DNA of 64,000 nucleotides from Natribaculum luteum. Lineage in GTDB: Archaea > Halobacteriota > Halobacteria > Halobacteriales > Natrialbaceae. Below the pieces are notes generated by a model. The model did no database searches, had not been told where the DNA came from, and saw only the letters and a program-made list of their open reading frames with translations. This document shows positions 61,777 through 64,000 of the stretch, piece by piece. The stretch covers positions 1 to 64,000 of the forward strand of contig NZ_CP095397.1 of NCBI RefSeq assembly GCF_023008545.1, written 5' to 3'. The number at the start of each line of letters is the position of its first letter. Within the stretch, counting starts at the first letter, position 1. The position numbers were made by a program, and so were the translations under genes.

Positions 61777-62268
61777 ATGACCACGACCACCGATTTCGAA
61801 CTCCCGAACGTCGCGACCGGCACCGATCCGTTTCGACTGTCCGAACACGCCGCAGCGTCCGAGACGGACGCCATCGTCTTGCTCTTCCAGCGGGACTACC
61901 ACTGTCTCAAGTGTCGCGAGCAGGTACAGACGGTCGCCTCGAGGTACGACGAGTTTCGCGCTCGCAACGCGACGGTCGTGTCGATTCTCCCCGAGCCAGT
62001 CGAACGAGTCCGGCGATGGCAACGACAGTACGACCTTCCGTATCCGCTGCTCGCCGACGAATCGAAGACGACGAGCGACCAGTACGATCAGCCGACGCGC
62101 TTTGGCGTCCTCGGCTCGATCCACGACGTGGTCGGCCGGATGCCCGAAGCGGTCGTCGTCGACGCGCGGTCGGACGCGCCGACGATCGAATGGATCCACC
62201 GCGGGAGCCATCCGGCCGATCGACCGACCGTCGACGATCTCCTGGCGCAGCTCGACGACCTCGCGTGA
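61777..62268 (+). CDS. peroxiredoxin/AhpC-TSA-like redoxin
   Basis: A 163-residue thioredoxin-fold protein: FELPNVATGTDPFRLSE, ILLFQRDYHCLKCREQVQ with the pair C43 and C46, ATVVSILPEPVERVRRWQRQYDLPYPLLADE, FGVLGSIHDVV. The C-x2-C differs from the single peroxidatic Cys of standard 2-Cys peroxiredoxins and resembles the redoxin-like (AhpC/TSA 2) branch. It probably reduces hydroperoxides or disulfides. Confidence 0.88.
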   Translation: MTTTTDFELPNVATGTDPFRLSEHAAASETDAIVLLFQRDYHCLKCREQVQTVASRYDEFRARNATVVSILPEPVERVRRWQRQYDLPYPLLADESKTTSDQYDQPTRFGVLGSIHDVVGRMPEAVVVDARSDAPTIEWIHRGSHPADRPTVDDLLAQLDDLA

Positions 62269-62332
62269 CGGTCGTGTACGCGCGACGCCAGAGCGGCGAA
62301 GCGACTTCGACGTCTCCGCCCACCCGTCGAAC

Positions 62333-62575
62333 GTGACACACGCGTCCGACCGACTCCTCGAACTCCCACCGAGTTCGAAACTCGTGTTCAAAGTCCTCGA
62401 GGTCGACGGCCCCATGACACAGGGGGCGATCGCCGATGCGACGCTCCTGAACCCGCGAACGGTTCGGGATGCCCTCGGTCGCCTCGACGACGCCAGCATC
62501 GTCAGTGAGGACGTCTACTTCCGCGACGCGCGCAAGTCGATCTACACCGTCTCGAGTCCCCCGGCGAGCGAGTGA
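62333..62575 (+). CDS. small MarR-type winged-helix protein
   Basis: An 80-residue protein from GTG at 62333: LLELPPSSKLVFKVLEVDGPMTQGAIADATLLNPRTVRDALGRLDDASIVSEDVYFRDARKSIYTV is a full winged helix with a typical MarR-type recognition helix (NPRTVRDALGRL). Common haloarchaeal family of single-domain regulators. It lies 64 bases after the redoxin gene, possibly co-transcribed. Confidence 0.8.
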   Translation: MTHASDRLLELPPSSKLVFKVLEVDGPMTQGAIADATLLNPRTVRDALGRLDDASIVSEDVYFRDARKSIYTVSSPPASE

Positions 62576-62644
62576 TCGACTGCCAGCGTCGACCGACTTT
62601 CCCGGCGGTAACCACCTTACTCCGGGGTGTGCGAGTGCTTATGA

Positions 62645-62677
62645 GTTACCACACGTAAGCTAGTACTGTAGGGTAAC
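62645..62677. promoter_or_regulatory. GTTACC...GGTAAC inverted pair before a small gene
   Basis: GTTACC (62645-62650) and GGTAAC (62672-62677) are exact inverted half-sites spaced 21 bases apart, 20 bases before the ATG at 62697, and share the half-site with the HxlR locus at 59891-60185. Confidence 0.4.
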
Positions 62678-62696
62678 CTACGAGGGGAGAAAAACC

Positions 62697-62876
62697 ATGA
62701 CACTCGACACCCGCGACCACACCGATCACCACCCGTCGGTCGGCGTCGACGCAGTCTCACTCGAGTACTACTCGGCCGTCGAGACCGACGACCTCGAGTT
62801 GATCGTCTACGACGAACGGGAGGAAGACGCCTGGATCCAGTCCGATAGCTGGGCCGACGCTGCACTGATGGCATAA
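62697..62876 (+). CDS. small acidic haloarchaeal protein, unknown function
   Basis: A 59-residue protein, too short for most ORF cut-offs: a His/Asp-rich start, SLEYYSAVETDDLELIVYDEREEDAWIQSD in the middle and WADAALMA at the end. The stretch ELIVYDEREEDAWIQSD resembles a widespread haloarchaeal small-protein family (perhaps DUF7331). A GAGGGGAG ribosome-binding-like sequence lies 7-14 bases before the ATG. A T5 run follows the stop. Confidence 0.7.
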   Translation: MTLDTRDHTDHHPSVGVDAVSLEYYSAVETDDLELIVYDEREEDAWIQSDSWADAALMA

Positions 62877-62890
62877 CTCGATTTTTCGAA
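62877..62890 (+). terminator. possible T-rich terminator after the small protein gene
   Basis: A TTTTT run (62882-62886) directly follows the TAA stop. T-runs suffice for archaeal termination. It lies in the convergent gap with secY. Confidence 0.3.
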
Positions 62891-62946
62891 CGCGAACCGT
62901 CGCGACGCTCGAGTATGTGGCCGACGAGAAGCGAAGAGAGAAGCCG

Positions 62947-64000
62947 TTACTCGTTTCCGAACATCTGGCGCATCATCGGGTGCATCTCCATGAGTTGCTC
63001 TTCGGCGATCTCCTCGTAGAGCTTGTAGGTGATCGACACGGCGAGCAGCAGTCCCGTCCCGGTGACGGCCCCGATGGTGCCGAGCATGTTGGCCATGACC
63101 GCGAGCAGGCCGACGAGCGCGCCGCCGATGACGGTCACCTGCGGAATGTACCGCTCCATGACCTTCTCGATGACGCCGACGTTCTGGCGGAAGCCGGGAA
63201 TCTGCATCCCGGAGTTCTGGATCTGCCGTGCGGTCGCTTCCGGACCCATGTCCGTCGTCTCGACCCAGAAGATGGCAAAGATCGCGCCGCCGGCGACCAT
63301 GACCGTCACGTCGATCGCGACGCGGATCAGTATCATCCACCACTCCTGGGTAACGGCGCCAGTCCACCACATCCAGTCCTGTGGGGAGTAGATCGGTGCC
63401 AGATAGTAGAAGAACCCGCTCACGGGCTGGCCCTCGGAGTAGACTCCCAGCCAGGCGGGCATACCGGCCCACTGACTCTGGAGGATCTGGCCCATGAACT
63501 GGACGTTCGCCTGCACTGCACGAACGAGGATCATCGGCAGGACGCTCGCGTAGATGAGCTTCACGGGGAAGCGACCGCGAGCGCCCTTGACCCGGGCGTG
63601 ACTCAGTGGAATCTCGACGCGGACGGACTCCGCGTAGACGACGATGCCGAAGATCAGCACCGTCGTCACCAGCGCGACGATCTGTCCCTCGCCGAGCAAC
63701 AGCGTGTTCAGCCCGTCACCACCGACGATCGACCCGACGGTAATCTGGCCGGTGATGATCGCGTACCAGTTGTAGAAGAACCCGCCGGTACTCGGCTGGA
63801 TCAGACCGGTGACGAGCTTCTGGCTCACGCCGGCGATGATGAACAGTCCGATACCGCTGCCGACGCCCCACTTGCTGACGACCTCGTCCATGTAGAGGAT
63901 GAGGACACCGCCAGCGAAGATCTGGGCGAACAGCAACAGCTGGACGCCGGTCTGTCCGAGCGAGAGCCCGCCGAGCTGGAGCGACGGCTGGGCTGGGAGG
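62947..64000 (-). CDS. secY: preprotein translocase subunit SecY (C-terminal part; start beyond the window)
   Basis: 351 codons of SecY are present, open to the right edge, so the N-terminus is missing. Visible features: helix FAQIFAGGVLILYMDEVVSKWGVGSGIGLFI, the cytoplasmic loop SVRVEIPLSHARVKGARGRFPVKLIYAS for ribosome and SRP receptor contact, and the conserved GTGLLLAVSITYKLYEEI near the end. It forms the protein-conducting channel. Neighbouring ribosomal protein genes probably lie outside the window to the right. Confidence 0.95.
   Translation of the reverse strand, partial: LPAQPSLQLGGLSLGQTGVQLLLFAQIFAGGVLILYMDEVVSKWGVGSGIGLFIIAGVSQKLVTGLIQPSTGGFFYNWYAIITGQITVGSIVGGDGLNTLLLGEGQIVALVTTVLIFGIVVYAESVRVEIPLSHARVKGARGRFPVKLIYASVLPMILVRAVQANVQFMGQILQSQWAGMPAWLGVYSEGQPVSGFFYYLAPIYSPQDWMWWTGAVTQEWWMILIRVAIDVTVMVAGGAIFAIFWVETTDMGPEATARQIQNSGMQIPGFRQNVGVIEKVMERYIPQVTVIGGALVGLLAVMANMLGTIGAVTGTGLLLAVSITYKLYEEIAEEQLMEMHPMMRQMFGNE

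Noticed and set aside
1-64000. Search for CRISPR arrays, rRNA, tRNA and insertion sequences
   Set aside because: No regularly spaced repeats, no rRNA-like conserved blocks, no tRNA T-loop/acceptor combinations and no transposase motifs were seen by eye. A covariance search could still find a tRNA I missed.

Overview
The window is a GC-rich stretch of a haloarchaeal chromosome. Codons end mostly in G or C and the proteins are strongly acidic. Start sites repeatedly lie about 27-30 bases behind TATA-like boxes, which is the archaeal leaderless arrangement. Many families are haloarchaeal: Cdc48-type AAA ATPase, aLhr2 helicase, the rpa1-rpap1-rpe operon, HTH-10 regulators, archaetidylserine decarboxylase and a USP-fused MnhE. 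The gene content fits a Natrialbaceae-like haloarchaeon, but the genus is inference. No rRNA, tRNA, CRISPR array or insertion sequence was recognised.

Left third (1-26 kb): a Cdc48 ATPase and a SOUL protein; an archaetidylserine decarboxylase overlapping a Tat-signal protein; a three-gene LolD/FtsX-type ABC exporter; a small lower-GC patch (about 8.7-10.6 kb) with an atypical SDR, a tiny membrane protein and a sugar O-acetyltransferase; the helicase Lhr; a methanethiol oxidase/SBP56 protein paired with a 2Fe-2S ferredoxin; the single-stranded-DNA-binding operon rpa1-rpap1-rpe; an exported HtrA protease; a riboflavin/F420-pathway reductase; a nucleotidyltransferase divergent from an HD hydrolase; and a MATE exporter.

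Middle (26-46 kb): hydantoinase/oxoprolinase genes hyuA-hyuB, then an HTH-10 regulator, an MFS transporter and a cysteine hydrolase of the N-carbamoylsarcosine amidase superfamily, together a plausible hydantoin-type catabolic cluster. Next come a degenerate tyrosine recombinase, a DUF354/GT2 surface-glycan pair, and a tightly overlapping nine-gene Mrp/Mnh cation-proton antiporter operon (E-F-G-B'-B-C-D-D-D).

Right third (46-64 kb): dihydroorotate dehydrogenase; a three-gene haloarchaeal operon behind two DtxR/Idr-type iron operators; a rhomboid-like protein without the usual Ser; dihydroorotase; an NDP-sugar epimerase; several membrane proteins; an orphan cytochrome oxidase subunit IV; an amidase and an MBL hydrolase; a thioredoxin-reductase-like flavoprotein divergent from an HxlR regulator; NAD(P)H-hydrate epimerase; a redoxin; and SecY cut by the right edge.

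The most unusual feature is a family of about 84-bp palindromic elements present three times (8706-8789, 34881-34965, 51091-51174). Each copy begins exactly with the stop codon of the gene before it. Others worth attention are the paired iron operators, a 66-bp compound hairpin at 61567-61632, and shared GGTAAC half-sites around the HxlR locus.
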